A stretch of DNA of 64,000 bases from Thiodiazotropha sp037384425 (GCA_037384425.1 JARROA010000028.1:24493-88492), one strand, 5' to 3'; positions 9,008-19,049 are shown, numbered from the stretch's first letter. Notes: generated from the sequence alone by a model not told the origin. Made by a program: numbers and translations.

Positions 9008-9624
9008 GACGCCGTCTCATCCTCGTCGTTATCGATCTGCTCTGCGGGGAGGTTCCCTGGCAGGCTCGGATTTGCATCGCTCGAATCCGGATCCTGCTTC
9101 GGACTATCAGCCATACGCCGGCTGTCTTGGGCGACCGCCTCCGACTCCGGAGTCTCCGTCTCTGCCCTCTCCGCCACCCTCTTGGCCTCCTGGCGCAGAC
9201 GGTGGCGTAACTCCGCGGTCATCACTTCGCCCAGCTTTTCGAAGTTGGTGAAGTCCTCGGCATAGTCGTCGAGCCCGTCGCAAACGTTGAAGGTCGCGCT
9301 GCGGAAGAGTTTCTGCAGCGCCTGCTGTCTCAGGACTTCGGAGACCTTGGGTGAGAGAAAACCGCTATAGTCGGAGTGCTCATCGAGACTCTCGATGCTC
9401 GGCATATCGTCATCGGTGAGCAGTGGTTTCTGTTCCTGTTCCTGTTCCTGTTCCTGTTCCTGTTCCTGTTCCTGTTCCTGTTCCTGCTCCTGATCCTCTT
9501 CCGGCACAGCAACCGGTGCCGGGCTCATAGCCTCCGGTATCTTCGCTTCCTGCTTGCGCCTCGACCAGCGGGAGAGGAACGGTTCGTGCTCCGAGATATC
9601 TTCCGAGATCCGGTCATCACTCAT
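9004..9624 (-). CDS. DUF3306 protein with Glu-Gln repeat
   Basis: 206 residues. The N-terminus (EPFLSRWSRRKQEA) and the region KVSEVLRQQALQKLFRSATFNVCDGLDDYAEDF are the hallmarks of DUF3306, a family restricted largely to FDH clusters. Between them lies an acidic EQ dipeptide repeat of about ten units, encoded by a pure hexanucleotide tandem repeat. Function unknown. It overlaps both neighbours by four bases, so the three genes are probably translationally coupled. Confidence 0.82.
   Translation of the reverse strand: MSDDRISEDISEHEPFLSRWSRRKQEAKIPEAMSPAPVAVPEEDQEQEQEQEQEQEQEQEQEQEQKPLLTDDDMPSIESLDEHSDYSGFLSPKVSEVLRQQALQKLFRSATFNVCDGLDDYAEDFTNFEKLGEVMTAELRHRLRQEAKRVAERAETETPESEAVAQDSRRMADSPKQDPDSSDANPSLPGNLPAEQIDNDEDETAS
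9431..9496. repeat. hexanucleotide tandem repeat (tgttcc)n within the DUF3306 gene
   Basis: Nine perfect consecutive copies of tgttcc (9431-9484) followed by two one-base variants (tgctcc, tgatcc). On the coding strand this reads GAA CAG, giving Glu-Gln repeats. Because the unit is six bases, slippage would change length without changing frame. Confidence 0.9.
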
Positions 9625-10142
9625 CGCGCCTTGTCCTCATCGCGCTGGCGCCAATCCTGACGCTTGCGCTTGGTACGCTGGGTGGGAACGTAGTGAGCGA
9701 GCACGAAGTTCTCAGTCCAGCGGTAGATCTCCGGTGGCATCGGTACGGTATAGAGATTCTCTTCGCCTTCCAGATAGGCGTGCGCCTCGTCGAAGCTGAG
9801 TGTCACCAGTAACGGCCTGGGGGTGCCGTCATCGGCCACGGAAGCAACCACGTAACAGCTGGGAGAGGGTGCCAACAGGTTGTGATAATAGCTTTCACAC
9901 TCGTCCGCGTGCAGATGCAGCGTGAAGCCCCGGAACAGGTGCTGTCGAATCCCGGAATGCTCCTTTATCACTTCAATCGAGGCCGGCTGCTGCCTGTCTT
10001 CCTTCCGCTCGGGCAGGATTCCAATGGCATCCCAGCTAGCGTCGATCCAGGGATTCTCGGAGGGGGACTCCTGCATGATCAGCGAGACGGAGAAACTGTG
10101 CGCCAGCCTGGCGCCTAATTCTTCTACGGATTGCAGGGACAT
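9621..10142 (-). CDS. DUF3305 protein
   Basis: 173 residues beginning the fdh operon. FSVSLIMQESPSENPWIDASWDAIGI and the YYHNLLAPSPSCYVVASV segment are typical of DUF3305, which co-occurs with DUF3306 in formate dehydrogenase loci. The C-terminus is strongly basic (RTKRKRQDWRQRDEDKAR). No signal peptide or membrane segment. ATG 10142 is preceded by AAGGTGAT. Function unknown; an accessory or maturation role is inferred from genomic context. Confidence 0.82.
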   Translation of the reverse strand: MSLQSVEELGARLAHSFSVSLIMQESPSENPWIDASWDAIGILPERKEDRQQPASIEVIKEHSGIRQHLFRGFTLHLHADECESYYHNLLAPSPSCYVVASVADDGTPRPLLVTLSFDEAHAYLEGEENLYTVPMPPEIYRWTENFVLAHYVPTQRTKRKRQDWRQRDEDKAR

Positions 10143-10182
10143 GGATCACCTTTATCCTTAGTTTTCATGTGGTGGATAAACG

Positions 10183-10200
10183 GCGCAAATTACATACCAA
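10183..10200 (-). promoter_or_regulatory. sigma-54 promoter for the fdh operon
   Basis: Read on the minus strand: TGGTATG-TAAT-TTGC. The -24 GG (10198-10197) and -12 GC (10186-10185) are exactly 12 bases apart, and TTTGC completes the -12 block. Transcription would start near 10174, about 30 bases before the DUF3305 ATG and its ribosome site. Confidence 0.75.
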
Positions 10201-10286
10201 ACGGAGAGAGCGTGACGCAAAGCCAGAAACAACGGGGCTTGGGGAAAAAAGTCAGAAAAATGGAGTCACGGCAACCCAGGGCAAAA

Positions 10287-10315
10287 TGTCCCGTTTTGTG
10301 TTCAGAATTGGGACA
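10287..10315. promoter_or_regulatory. candidate enhancer (UAS) palindrome between divergent sigma-54 promoters
   Basis: TGTCCC (10287-10292) and GGGACA (10310-10315) form an inverted repeat with a 17-base spacer, flanked by AT-rich bases. Its centre (10301) is practically equidistant from the two -24 elements at 10198 and 10403, about 100 bases from each, the usual distance for NtrC-type activator sites. A second short palindrome, GGACC-ACA-GGTCC, lies at 10320-10332. Confidence 0.45.
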
Positions 10316-10400
10316 ATTCGGACCACAGGTCCTCTCGGGCGACTGTCGCTGTGGAGAGGAATGCCCCAGGATCAAGGGCTTTGACGCGGTTTATCGAGGG

Positions 10401-10418
10401 TAGGTATGGGATTTGCGT
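10401..10418 (+). promoter_or_regulatory. sigma-54 promoter for moaA-fdhD
   Basis: AGGTATG-GGAT-TTGC, with GG at 10403-10404 and GC at 10415-10416, again 12 bases apart. It closely resembles the divergent fdh promoter. The predicted start near 10428 leaves about a 60-base leader before moaA. Confidence 0.68.
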
Positions 10419-10487
10419 GGAAAACCAGGATCATCGCTGCTCCCTGTCCAGGAGTGGAGCCGTTTACAGACAAGAGCCAAAGACAGC

Positions 10488-11510
10488 ATGCAAACGACCT
10501 CTTCCGACGCAACCCGCACCGACTCCCCGCTGGTGGACCGTTTTGGTCGCCAAGTCACCTACCTAAGGATCTCCGTCACCGATCGTTGTGATTTCCGTTG
10601 CGTCTACTGCATGTCGGAGGACATCGAGTTCGTTCCCCGCTCACAACTCCTGACCCTGGAAGAGCTCTACCGGGTGGGCAAATGTTTCGTCGACCTGGGC
10701 GTGCACAAGATCCGCATCACCGGCGGCGAACCCCTGACCCGGCGCAACATCATGCAGCTGTTCAATCAACTCGGCGCCCTGGATGGCCTGCGTGACTTCA
10801 CCCTGACCACCAACGGTTCCCTGCTTGCACGCTACGCAAGAGACCTCAAGGCGGCGGGGATCACCCGGGTCAACATCAGTCTCGACACCCTGGATAGCGA
10901 GCGCTTTCATACCATCACCCGCAAAGGCGACATACGACGCACACTGCAGGGCATCGATGCGGCCCTGGCAGCCGGCTTCGACAGGGTCAAAATCAACTCG
11001 GTGATCCTGAAGCACCGCAATCACGACGAAGTGCACAGGCTGGTCGAATTCGCCCAGTCGCGCGGAATGGACATCAGTTTCATCGAGGAGATGCCACTGG
11101 GTGTGATCGGCGATCACGACCGTGCCGAGGCCTACTATTCGAGCGATCAGATCCTGCGGGATCTCGAACGCCATTACGATCTGGTTCCCACCACCGAGAA
11201 CAGTGGAGGCCCCTCCCGCTACTATCGCATCGACGGCAATCCGCAACGTGTCGGCTTCATCTCACCTCACAGTCACAATTTCTGCAGCCAGTGCAACCGG
11301 GTTCGTCTGACCGCGGAAGGACGTCTGCTGCTCTGTCTCGGACAGGAACACTCAGTGGATTTGCGGCACATCGTGCGCACCCATCCCTTTGATGACGAAC
11401 CCTTGCGCCAGGCGATTATCGACAGCATGCAGATCAAACCCGAGGGACACGAGTTCGACCTGGAGGCGAAACCCGTGATCTTTCGCCACATGAACGCGAC
11501 CGGTGGCTGA
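10488..11510 (+). CDS. moaA: GTP 3',8-cyclase, molybdenum cofactor step 1
   Basis: Radical-SAM enzyme that converts GTP to 3',8-cyclo-dihydro-GTP, precursor of molybdopterin. The SAM-cluster motif CDFRCVYC lies at residues 34-41. A C-terminal second cluster motif (FCSQCNRVRLTAEGRLLLC) and the GG terminus required for activity are visible. Starting at ATG 10488 gives 340 residues, near the usual 329; an earlier TTG in frame would fall inside the proposed promoter. The stop overlaps in-frame upstream codons of fdhD. Co-transcription with fdhD links it to formate dehydrogenase maturation. Confidence 0.96.
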   Translation: MQTTSSDATRTDSPLVDRFGRQVTYLRISVTDRCDFRCVYCMSEDIEFVPRSQLLTLEELYRVGKCFVDLGVHKIRITGGEPLTRRNIMQLFNQLGALDGLRDFTLTTNGSLLARYARDLKAAGITRVNISLDTLDSERFHTITRKGDIRRTLQGIDAALAAGFDRVKINSVILKHRNHDEVHRLVEFAQSRGMDISFIEEMPLGVIGDHDRAEAYYSSDQILRDLERHYDLVPTTENSGGPSRYYRIDGNPQRVGFISPHSHNFCSQCNRVRLTAEGRLLLCLGQEHSVDLRHIVRTHPFDDEPLRQAIIDSMQIKPEGHEFDLEAKPVIFRHMNATGG

Positions 11511-11532
11511 CAAACTCCCGGAGGACAGCACC

Positions 11533-12414
11533 ATGGATGCCCGATACCTGCCCTATCGTCCCATCCTCACCGACGCCGGCCTGGATGCAGCGCAACCGGC
11601 CGTGGCCGTCGACGAGTTCGGAGACAGCCGCGAAGGTCACGTAGCCGCCGAGCGGGCATTGACCGTCTATATCGACAAGCGTGAAGTCGTCACCCTGATG
11701 ACCCTGGGTACCCGACCGGAACTGCTGGTACTGGGTTGGCTGCGAAATCAACGCCTGCTCCTCAGCCTGGAACAGGTCAAGTCGATCCAGGTCGATTGGG
11801 AGACCGACTCTGCCGCCGTCACTACCCACGACGGCGTCGAGGGGCTGGATGAAAAACTGGGACGCAAGACGGTGACCACCGGTTGCGGTCAGGGTACGGT
11901 GTTCGGCGGGCTGATGGACGAGATCGACAAGCTCAGACTGCCGCAACCCGAGTTGCGGCAGTCAAACCTCTATCGCCTGTTGAAGAACCTCAGCGAACAC
12001 AACGAAATCTATCGCCAGGCCGGCGCCGTACACGGTTGCGCGCTCTGCCGCGAGAGCGACCTGCTGCTCTTCATCGAGGATGTGGGACGACACAACGCGG
12101 TCGACGCCATTGCCGGACACATGTGGTTGAACGAAACATCCGGTCACGACAAGATCTTCTATACGACGGGTCGTCTCACCTCCGAGATGGTGATCAAGGT
12201 GGCGCAGATGGGCGTACCCACCCTGCTGTCGCGCTCGGGTATCACCCAGATGGGCCTGGATATCGCCAAGCGTGTCGGTGTAACACTCATCGCCCGCGCC
12301 AAGGGCAACCACTTCCTGGTCTACAACGGCGCCGAGAACATCGCCTTCGATGCCATACCCGTCCGACAAAAAGCGATCAGGAAGCACCGAGGCGTTGAAC
12401 ACGCCAAGCGTTGA
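11533..12414 (+). CDS. fdhD: formate dehydrogenase accessory sulfurtransferase
   Basis: 293 residues. FdhD moves sulfur from the cysteine desulfurase to the Mo/W-bisMGD cofactor before insertion into FDH. The catalytic CxxC loop is present as HGCALC (Cys169 and Cys172), along with the conserved DVGRHNAVD, TTGRLTSEMVIK and SRSGITQMGLDIA blocks. ATG 11533 was chosen because GGAGGA precedes it by about 8 bases; a GTG at 11503 in frame would overlap moaA. Its presence beside the structural genes supports a functional FDH. Confidence 0.95.
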   Translation: MDARYLPYRPILTDAGLDAAQPAVAVDEFGDSREGHVAAERALTVYIDKREVVTLMTLGTRPELLVLGWLRNQRLLLSLEQVKSIQVDWETDSAAVTTHDGVEGLDEKLGRKTVTTGCGQGTVFGGLMDEIDKLRLPQPELRQSNLYRLLKNLSEHNEIYRQAGAVHGCALCRESDLLLFIEDVGRHNAVDAIAGHMWLNETSGHDKIFYTTGRLTSEMVIKVAQMGVPTLLSRSGITQMGLDIAKRVGVTLIARAKGNHFLVYNGAENIAFDAIPVRQKAIRKHRGVEHAKR

Positions 12415-12451
12415 AACGGAACCTATAGGACGAGCCAAGGGGGGACAGCAG

Positions 12452-13366
12452 ATGTCAGCAGTCATGCAGCAACAGCCACACGTCTTCATGAATGTGAAAC
12501 AGGTGGCGGAATACCTCCACCTGAATGAGAAGAAGATCTACGCCCTGGTCAACGAGGAGCGGATACCTGCAACCAAGATCACCGGCAAATGGCTCTTCCC
12601 CCGGGAACTGGTCGACCGCTGGATGCTCGACTCGGCACATGGCGGACTGATGACCAACCGGCTCATCATCGCCGGCAGCGATGATCCCTTGCTCTATCGC
12701 TTGATCATGAACTTCGCCCAGGATACCGGTGCGCACGCCCTGATCAGCTACACACCGACGGGTACCCGCCTGGGCCTCGATCTGCTACAGGCCAATCGGG
12801 TGGACGCCAGCGGCATCCATTGGGGTCCCAGGGACGAGAGCCATACCCGCCATCCCGCACTGTTGCGGCAATACAACCAGTTCCGGCACTGGGTGTTGAT
12901 TCGCATGTTCCGGCGCGAGCAGGGCCTCATGATCTCGCCTCAATTCAGTGAACAGGCACTTGATCCCGAAACACTCACCGATCCCCGCTACCGTTGGGCC
13001 ATGCGTCAGAACGGAGCCGGCGCGCAACGCTTTCTGCTCGAGGTGCTGAGTCACTACGGCACCAGCGCGGATCGCCTCAACTGTGTGGCCACGGCCCTGT
13101 CGGAGAGAGAGGCTGCCGCCACCATCGCCATGGGTATGGCCGATGTGGCACCGGGTGCCCGCTCCGCGGCTCACGAATACGGCCTCTCGTTCATTCCCTT
13201 CGGTTGGGAGTCATTCGATCTCGCATTGCCGCGCAGTATCTGGTTCCGGCGCCTGTTTCAGGATCTCATCGCCCGCCTGCGTTCACCCGCCGCATTGGCC
13301 ATGGCGGACGCGCTTACCGGTTATGATCTCAGCGAAGCCGGTGATCTCATCTGGGGCGATGAGTAA
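12452..13366 (+). CDS. one-component regulator: MerR/excisionase-type HTH fused to a PBP-like domain
   Basis: 304 residues. Residues 10-58 form an excisionase-like HTH (MNVKQVAEYLHLNEKKIYALVNEERIPA..., WLFPRELVDRWM). The rest resembles a periplasmic-binding-protein-like ligand domain without signal peptide (PF12727 type, distantly related to ModA). It is thus a cytoplasmic DNA-binding sensor. It is the third gene of the moaA-fdhD transcript, so molybdate, tungstate or a cofactor intermediate is a plausible ligand, but that is inferred. ATG 12452 follows AAGGGGGGACAGCAG; the frame extends upstream into fdhD and that part is shadow. Confidence 0.8.
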   Translation: MSAVMQQQPHVFMNVKQVAEYLHLNEKKIYALVNEERIPATKITGKWLFPRELVDRWMLDSAHGGLMTNRLIIAGSDDPLLYRLIMNFAQDTGAHALISYTPTGTRLGLDLLQANRVDASGIHWGPRDESHTRHPALLRQYNQFRHWVLIRMFRREQGLMISPQFSEQALDPETLTDPRYRWAMRQNGAGAQRFLLEVLSHYGTSADRLNCVATALSEREAAATIAMGMADVAPGARSAAHEYGLSFIPFGWESFDLALPRSIWFRRLFQDLIARLRSPAALAMADALTGYDLSEAGDLIWGDE

Positions 13367-13467
13367 CTGGTGTATTTCAGTCGTAAGCGTCAATTGACCA
13401 GAGTTTAACAGTCATTTCATGGCAGCGACCGATCCAACGGAGCTATGCCTGTAAAATTCGTGGCCAA

Positions 13468-14166
13468 TCAAGTATTGATTTTCTTATCGACGCTTATATA
13501 GGCAGCGTTACTTGGTATGCTTCCCGCATTCTTGATGTCAATTAAATTCAGCCTGTACTTATTCCCGCCAAATTCAAATACGTAGTTCGCTCCCTTATCG
13601 ATCCATAAGTCTTTTGCAATCATTTTTCCTGAACTGCTTGACTGATCCGATGTATTGATCACAAACATCGCTCGTTTAGAGTTGGCATCCAGCCTTATCG
13701 GCCATATGTATATTTGATTGTAGACATCGAGAAAATATGTTCTCCCGAACAAGTCATTTGGTTTTACCCAACTGATACCCAGAACGGTTTTCCAGGATGC
13801 ATCAGGCTTAGGGATCATACTGTCTGATCCTTGAGGAACAGCCACCCCCTCGACCGGAATTTGTTTACGTAATCCGCTTTCTATTTCTGCTTTAACCAAT
13901 TCCTCTTGTGTTTCGATTTTTCGGATCACTCTCTTCTCTTCTGCTGAACCGGGTTCGGCACTTGCCAGATCTTCAACAATTTTCTCGAATTGAGCGCTTC
14001 CCAGTGGAGTTTCCACTTTCGTCAGCCTAAGCCCTTCAAGAGTCTTTGAAATGTCTTGATGGAACATCACTACCACGATCAGAATAGCAGCGGGGACAGC
14101 GAGTTTGCCTATAAACTCCAGCGTCGCTTTATATACTTCAACCACCGTGTTGGCATGGTCACTCAT
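13468..14166 (-). CDS. hypothetical protein with one membrane segment
   Basis: 232 residues, not recognised. A single hydrophobic helix lies near residues 20-36 (IGKLAVPAAILIVVVMF), followed by a charged, probably helical region (about 40-105) and a soluble C-terminal domain with beta-rich look (KTVLGISWVKPNDLFGRTYFLDVYNQIYIW). Base composition is clearly more AT-rich than its neighbours and codon use differs (many AAA, ATT, TTT), suggesting recent acquisition. It separates the moaA-fdhD genes from moaB. Confidence 0.65.
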   Translation of the reverse strand: MSDHANTVVEVYKATLEFIGKLAVPAAILIVVVMFHQDISKTLEGLRLTKVETPLGSAQFEKIVEDLASAEPGSAEEKRVIRKIETQEELVKAEIESGLRKQIPVEGVAVPQGSDSMIPKPDASWKTVLGISWVKPNDLFGRTYFLDVYNQIYIWPIRLDANSKRAMFVINTSDQSSSSGKMIAKDLWIDKGANYVFEFGGNKYRLNLIDIKNAGSIPSNAAYISVDKKINT

Positions 14167-14643
14167 TAGGAATCTCCGAAAACACCTGACCGATAAGCAG
14201 AAGAGGTGCCACCTGCTATAAACATGAGATCGATAGGGATAATGGCTGACAAGCCTACTTGTTTAGTTCTTTTGTAGACCAAGTATCGCCCGGTTACCAG
14301 ATGCTTCATCTTTGGCAAAACAAATCTTTATAGACAACAGGCAGACACCGACGCCGAAAAATCACCCCAAGATTGCATCACACTTCGTGCAGAGAAGGAG
14401 TAGCCTGGATGGAGCGAAGCGGAATCCAGGGCAGGCGCAGGCTATCCCGGATTCCGCTTCGCTCCATACGGGCTACAGATTGTATGCTGGATCTCACCAA
14501 TGGCGAATCCCAGAAATCCCGCAAAACCTTCATTGGACCCTGTGCATTATGCGGCGCAATAGCTGCTGAACACGGAATTCAGCAACTCCTGGATATGCCC
14601 AGGATACATACTCTTTCCTCTCGAATTACTGAAGTCAGCTCCC
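14167..14643. other. 477-base intergenic region
   Basis: No convincing gene. It holds the upstream region of the hypothetical ORF, the REP-like palindrome described separately, and AT-richer sequence before the moaB stop. Short open frames here lack ribosome sites and family resemblance. Confidence 0.6.
14400..14476. repeat. REP-like imperfect palindrome
   Basis: Arms 14400-14430 and 14446-14476 are reverse complements over 31 bases with four or five mismatches, centred on GGAGCGAAGCGGAATCC. This core belongs to a palindromic repeat widespread in gammaproteobacterial intergenic regions. It lies downstream of moaB and upstream of the AT-rich ORF. Confidence 0.7.
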
Positions 14644-15165
14644 TTAGTTTTCCAGCAATCTGGGCATCAGCTCCACCAGGTTGCAGGGCTGGGTACGGTA
14701 GTCGAGTTGGGCAGAGATCAGCTTGCTCCAACCATCCTTGCAGGCGCCAGTCGATCCCGGTAGGCAGAAAATGAAGGTTCCGTTGGCTACCCCGGCCAGG
14801 GTGCGTGACTGCAGAGTGGAAGTGCCGATAATGTCGTAGGAGAGGACCCGGAACATCTCGCCAAAGCCGTCGATCACTTTGTCGAGCAGGGGTGCGACCG
14901 CTTCCGGGGTACCGTCGCGTCCGGTCAGGCCGGTACCGCCCGTGGTCAGAACCACCTGAATTCCGGGATCGGCAATCCAGGCGGAAACCTTCGCGCGAAT
15001 GCGGTAGATGTCATCCGGAACGATGGCCTTGTCGGCCATTCGGTGACCATCGGCTTCCAGCATCGACTTCAGCTTACCTCCCGATTTATCGGTCTCTTCG
15101 GTTCGTGTATCGGAGACCGTCATGACGGCGATGTTCAGAGGTACGAATTGACGTTGTTCACTCAT
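14644..15165 (-). CDS. moaB: molybdenum cofactor biosynthesis protein B
   Basis: 173 residues of the MoaB/MogA family, which binds molybdopterin and adenylylates it before metal insertion. The MPT-binding motif TTGGTGLTGRDGTPEA and the AGVANGTFIFCLPGSTGACKDGW segment are present; length and start (LNIAVMTVSDTR) favour MoaB. It is the third gene behind the response regulator and kinase on the same strand, 74 bases after the kinase stop, so the two-component system is physically tied to cofactor synthesis. Confidence 0.92.
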   Translation of the reverse strand: MSEQRQFVPLNIAVMTVSDTRTEETDKSGGKLKSMLEADGHRMADKAIVPDDIYRIRAKVSAWIADPGIQVVLTTGGTGLTGRDGTPEAVAPLLDKVIDGFGEMFRVLSYDIIGTSTLQSRTLAGVANGTFIFCLPGSTGACKDGWSKLISAQLDYRTQPCNLVELMPRLLEN

Positions 15166-15239
15166 GGTTGGCTCTTTGTTGTGGTGGATTCTGAAAAGTC
15201 GTTGTGCATGCCGGGTTGTACATCACGAAGCGCTGATAA

Positions 15240-17333
15240 TCAAAGCGAACGAAAGCGCATATCCCCCGCGTGTGCGTTGTCTTCGCTTTCATCCATCGGT
15301 TCGACGTGCTCGGGTTCCCGCAACAACCAGACGCAAAAGACACTGCCCTCGCCCGGTTGCGACTCGACGGTGATCTTGCCCCCGTATTTCTGCACCAGGC
15401 CATAGCTGACGGAGAGACCGAGTCCGGTCCCCTTCCCTTTGCGCAGGTGGGAATAGAAGGGATTGAATATCTTGCCCTGTGTCTCCTCGTCCATGCCGAT
15501 GCCGTTGTCTTTGACACGGATGACCACACCGTGATCGGGCCAGGTTTTGGTTTCGAGCTCGATCCTGCCAGCCTGTTCATCCAGGGCATGAACCGCGTTG
15601 ACCACTAAGTTGACCAGAACCTGTTGCAGTTCGTTTGGATTGATCCGAACCGCCTGTATGGGATTCAGTTTCAAATGGATGTTGAAATCATGCGACTTCT
15701 GCATGTGGCGCACGAGCGCCTGCGTATTCTGAACCACCTCGTTGACATCGACCAGTGAGGGTTTGCCCGTAAGCTGTCCGGGTTTGGCGTATTCGAGCAG
15801 GTTTTGGATGATATCCTTGACGCGGAACACCTGTTCCACGATGAGATCGATTTCGTGCCTGACCGGCTCGGCCTTGTCCCCCAACTCGTCCACCAGCAGA
15901 TCCAGATTACCGATGATGACCGCGGTCGGGTTGTTGATCTCGTGGGCAACGCCCGCCGTCAATTCGCCCAGCGCCGCCAGTTTCTCCGCCGTGATCAACT
16001 GGGCACGGGTCTCGCGCAGGATGCGGATGGTGCTGACCAGCTTCTCGTTCTTGCGCTTGAGTTCGTGGGTACGCTCCTCGACCTTGGTCTCGAGCTCGTC
16101 TGCCCATTCCTGTACCTCTTGATTATGCTTGCGCAATAGCTCCAGCAAGACGTCGAGTTCCCTTGCCAGGACGCCGATTTCATCGTTCGACCTGACCTGG
16201 CCAATACGCTTGGAGCGGCCCTGACGCGTGGCATGGACCACCTCGCTCATCATCTCCAGCGGCTTGAAGATCGATTTGGCGCCGAGCACGGAAACCAGTC
16301 CGGAACTGAACACCAGCACGACAAAGAACAGGATGAGCATGCCCAGCGCCTGCCACAGCTCGTTACGTGAAGGGGCTTCGAGAAAACCGGCGTAGAGCAT
16401 GCCGACACGCTCACCATTGACGTCGAGAATCGGCTGATAGGAGGAGATGTACCAATCGTTGACCACGAAGGCGCGGTCGATCCACTTGTCGCCAATGTCC
16501 AATACCCGGGTACGCACTTCGTCGGAGACCCGCGTACCCAGCGCCCGCTCCTCGGGCCGTCGCGGTACGTTGGTGGTGATACGCACATCGTCGAGAAACA
16601 CGGTGACGGTACCGATGCTCCCCTTTGGCAGGCTGCCGGGACCATAGACCAAATCGCGAATGGTGTCGACGAATTCGAAATTGGCATTCAGCAAGACGCC
16701 ACCGTCGAGCAGTCCCATGATCTGACCGCGCGAGTCCGTTACCGGATAGAGCGCGCGAATCATCATGCCGCGATCTTCCACCTTGCGTTCGGTCGGCCTG
16801 GCGCGACGGGTATCGACCAGCGGGAGCCGGGTCTTTTCGGCCAGACCCGGCATGGCCTGCTCCAATCCGGCCGCGGAGAAGATCTCGATGCCGACGCGCG
16901 GATGGCCCTGCATCGCGGCCAACAGCGAGGGCGAGGTCTTGGCGTGTTGGTCCGGTGCGAAATAGCGGTTGCCGTTACTGTCCAGCAGATGGAGGTAGGA
17001 GAAACCGAAACGCTCTCCGTGCGCCTGCAGTTGCCTCAGGATGGCGCTGTTGCTGCGTGCCTCGAGTGCGGTGTAGAAACGGTGTGACTCCGCCAGCCGG
17101 CCGAGGCTGTTGAGATAGTCTTCCCGGATTCGCTTGAAGTGATCATCCGCCACCGCGAGGTCGGTATTGACCTTGATGAAGAGCTGCTCATAGCTGAAGT
17201 TCGAGCCCCAGACCACGGCCAACACCAGAAAGATCGGCATGATCAGCAGGATCGGAAACAGCACCAGCGCCAACAGCTTGTAGCGCAGCGATCCCTTGAT
17301 CAGCTCAACCAGACTGCGACGACCTGCCGACAT
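15240..17333 (-). CDS. membrane sensor histidine kinase (Cache-type sensor, HAMP)
   Basis: 697 residues. Membrane helices at about 19-42 and 327-350 enclose a 285-residue periplasmic sensor that resembles a double-Cache domain (FSYLHLLDSNGNRYFAP, MIRALYPVTDSRGQIMGLLDGGVLL, WYISSYQPILDVNGERVGMLYAG). A HAMP (about 351-405), a coiled coil, the phospho-acceptor box GVAHEINNP (His464) and a HATPase domain (NELQQVLVNLVVNAV, GIGMDEETQGKIF, GKGTGLGLSV) follow. Cache domains commonly bind small carboxylates or other periplasmic ligands; formate or an oxyanion would fit the neighbourhood but nothing in the sequence proves it. It lies 47 bases after the regulator gene. Confidence 0.9.
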   Translation of the reverse strand: MSAGRRSLVELIKGSLRYKLLALVLFPILLIMPIFLVLAVVWGSNFSYEQLFIKVNTDLAVADDHFKRIREDYLNSLGRLAESHRFYTALEARSNSAILRQLQAHGERFGFSYLHLLDSNGNRYFAPDQHAKTSPSLLAAMQGHPRVGIEIFSAAGLEQAMPGLAEKTRLPLVDTRRARPTERKVEDRGMMIRALYPVTDSRGQIMGLLDGGVLLNANFEFVDTIRDLVYGPGSLPKGSIGTVTVFLDDVRITTNVPRRPEERALGTRVSDEVRTRVLDIGDKWIDRAFVVNDWYISSYQPILDVNGERVGMLYAGFLEAPSRNELWQALGMLILFFVVLVFSSGLVSVLGAKSIFKPLEMMSEVVHATRQGRSKRIGQVRSNDEIGVLARELDVLLELLRKHNQEVQEWADELETKVEERTHELKRKNEKLVSTIRILRETRAQLITAEKLAALGELTAGVAHEINNPTAVIIGNLDLLVDELGDKAEPVRHEIDLIVEQVFRVKDIIQNLLEYAKPGQLTGKPSLVDVNEVVQNTQALVRHMQKSHDFNIHLKLNPIQAVRINPNELQQVLVNLVVNAVHALDEQAGRIELETKTWPDHGVVIRVKDNGIGMDEETQGKIFNPFYSHLRKGKGTGLGLSVSYGLVQKYGGKITVESQPGEGSVFCVWLLREPEHVEPMDESEDNAHAGDMRFRSL

Positions 17334-17380
17334 GAGTTAGCCCTGGTTGGCGCTGAAGATTGGCATGGTTTCGACGGGTG

Positions 17381-18790
<1,410 letters not shown>

Positions 18791-18949
18791 TGGTGGTACT
18801 CGTCTGCGTGCTGTTATGCGGGGATCTGGCGCCCCCTGTTCTTTTGACGGACTGGTTCATTTTGACCCGATCCGAGGATATTGCCTGGAACATATGTACC
18901 ATTCCTAGTGCAATTGTCTCACTGCCAAAACTGTTGCACGGCTCTTCTC

Positions 18950-18963
18950 CTCCAAATATGGAG
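18950..18963. promoter_or_regulatory. candidate activator palindrome upstream of tupA
   Basis: CTCCA-AATA-TGGAG is a perfect short palindrome centred about 95 bases upstream of the tupA -24 element. A looser dyad (TTGC..GGAA..TTCC..GCAA) lies at 18881-18913. Either could bind the divergent NtrC-type regulator. Neither matches the fdh/moaA palindrome closely, so the assignment is tentative. Confidence 0.3.
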
Positions 18964-19049
18964 CCCAATTACAACTCGTTTCCTAATAGTAGACAAAGGA
19001 TAACGGTTTTCTACTGCATCGAACCACCATTATCTACCGATTTTTTGGT

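Noticed and set aside
9421..9500. CRISPR-like repeat
   Set aside because: It is a contiguous hexanucleotide repeat inside a coding frame, without spacers.
10428..10487. Moco riboswitch in the moaA leader
   Set aside because: The leader after the predicted sigma-54 start is only about 60 bases, too short for the known riboswitch, and I see no matching paired elements.
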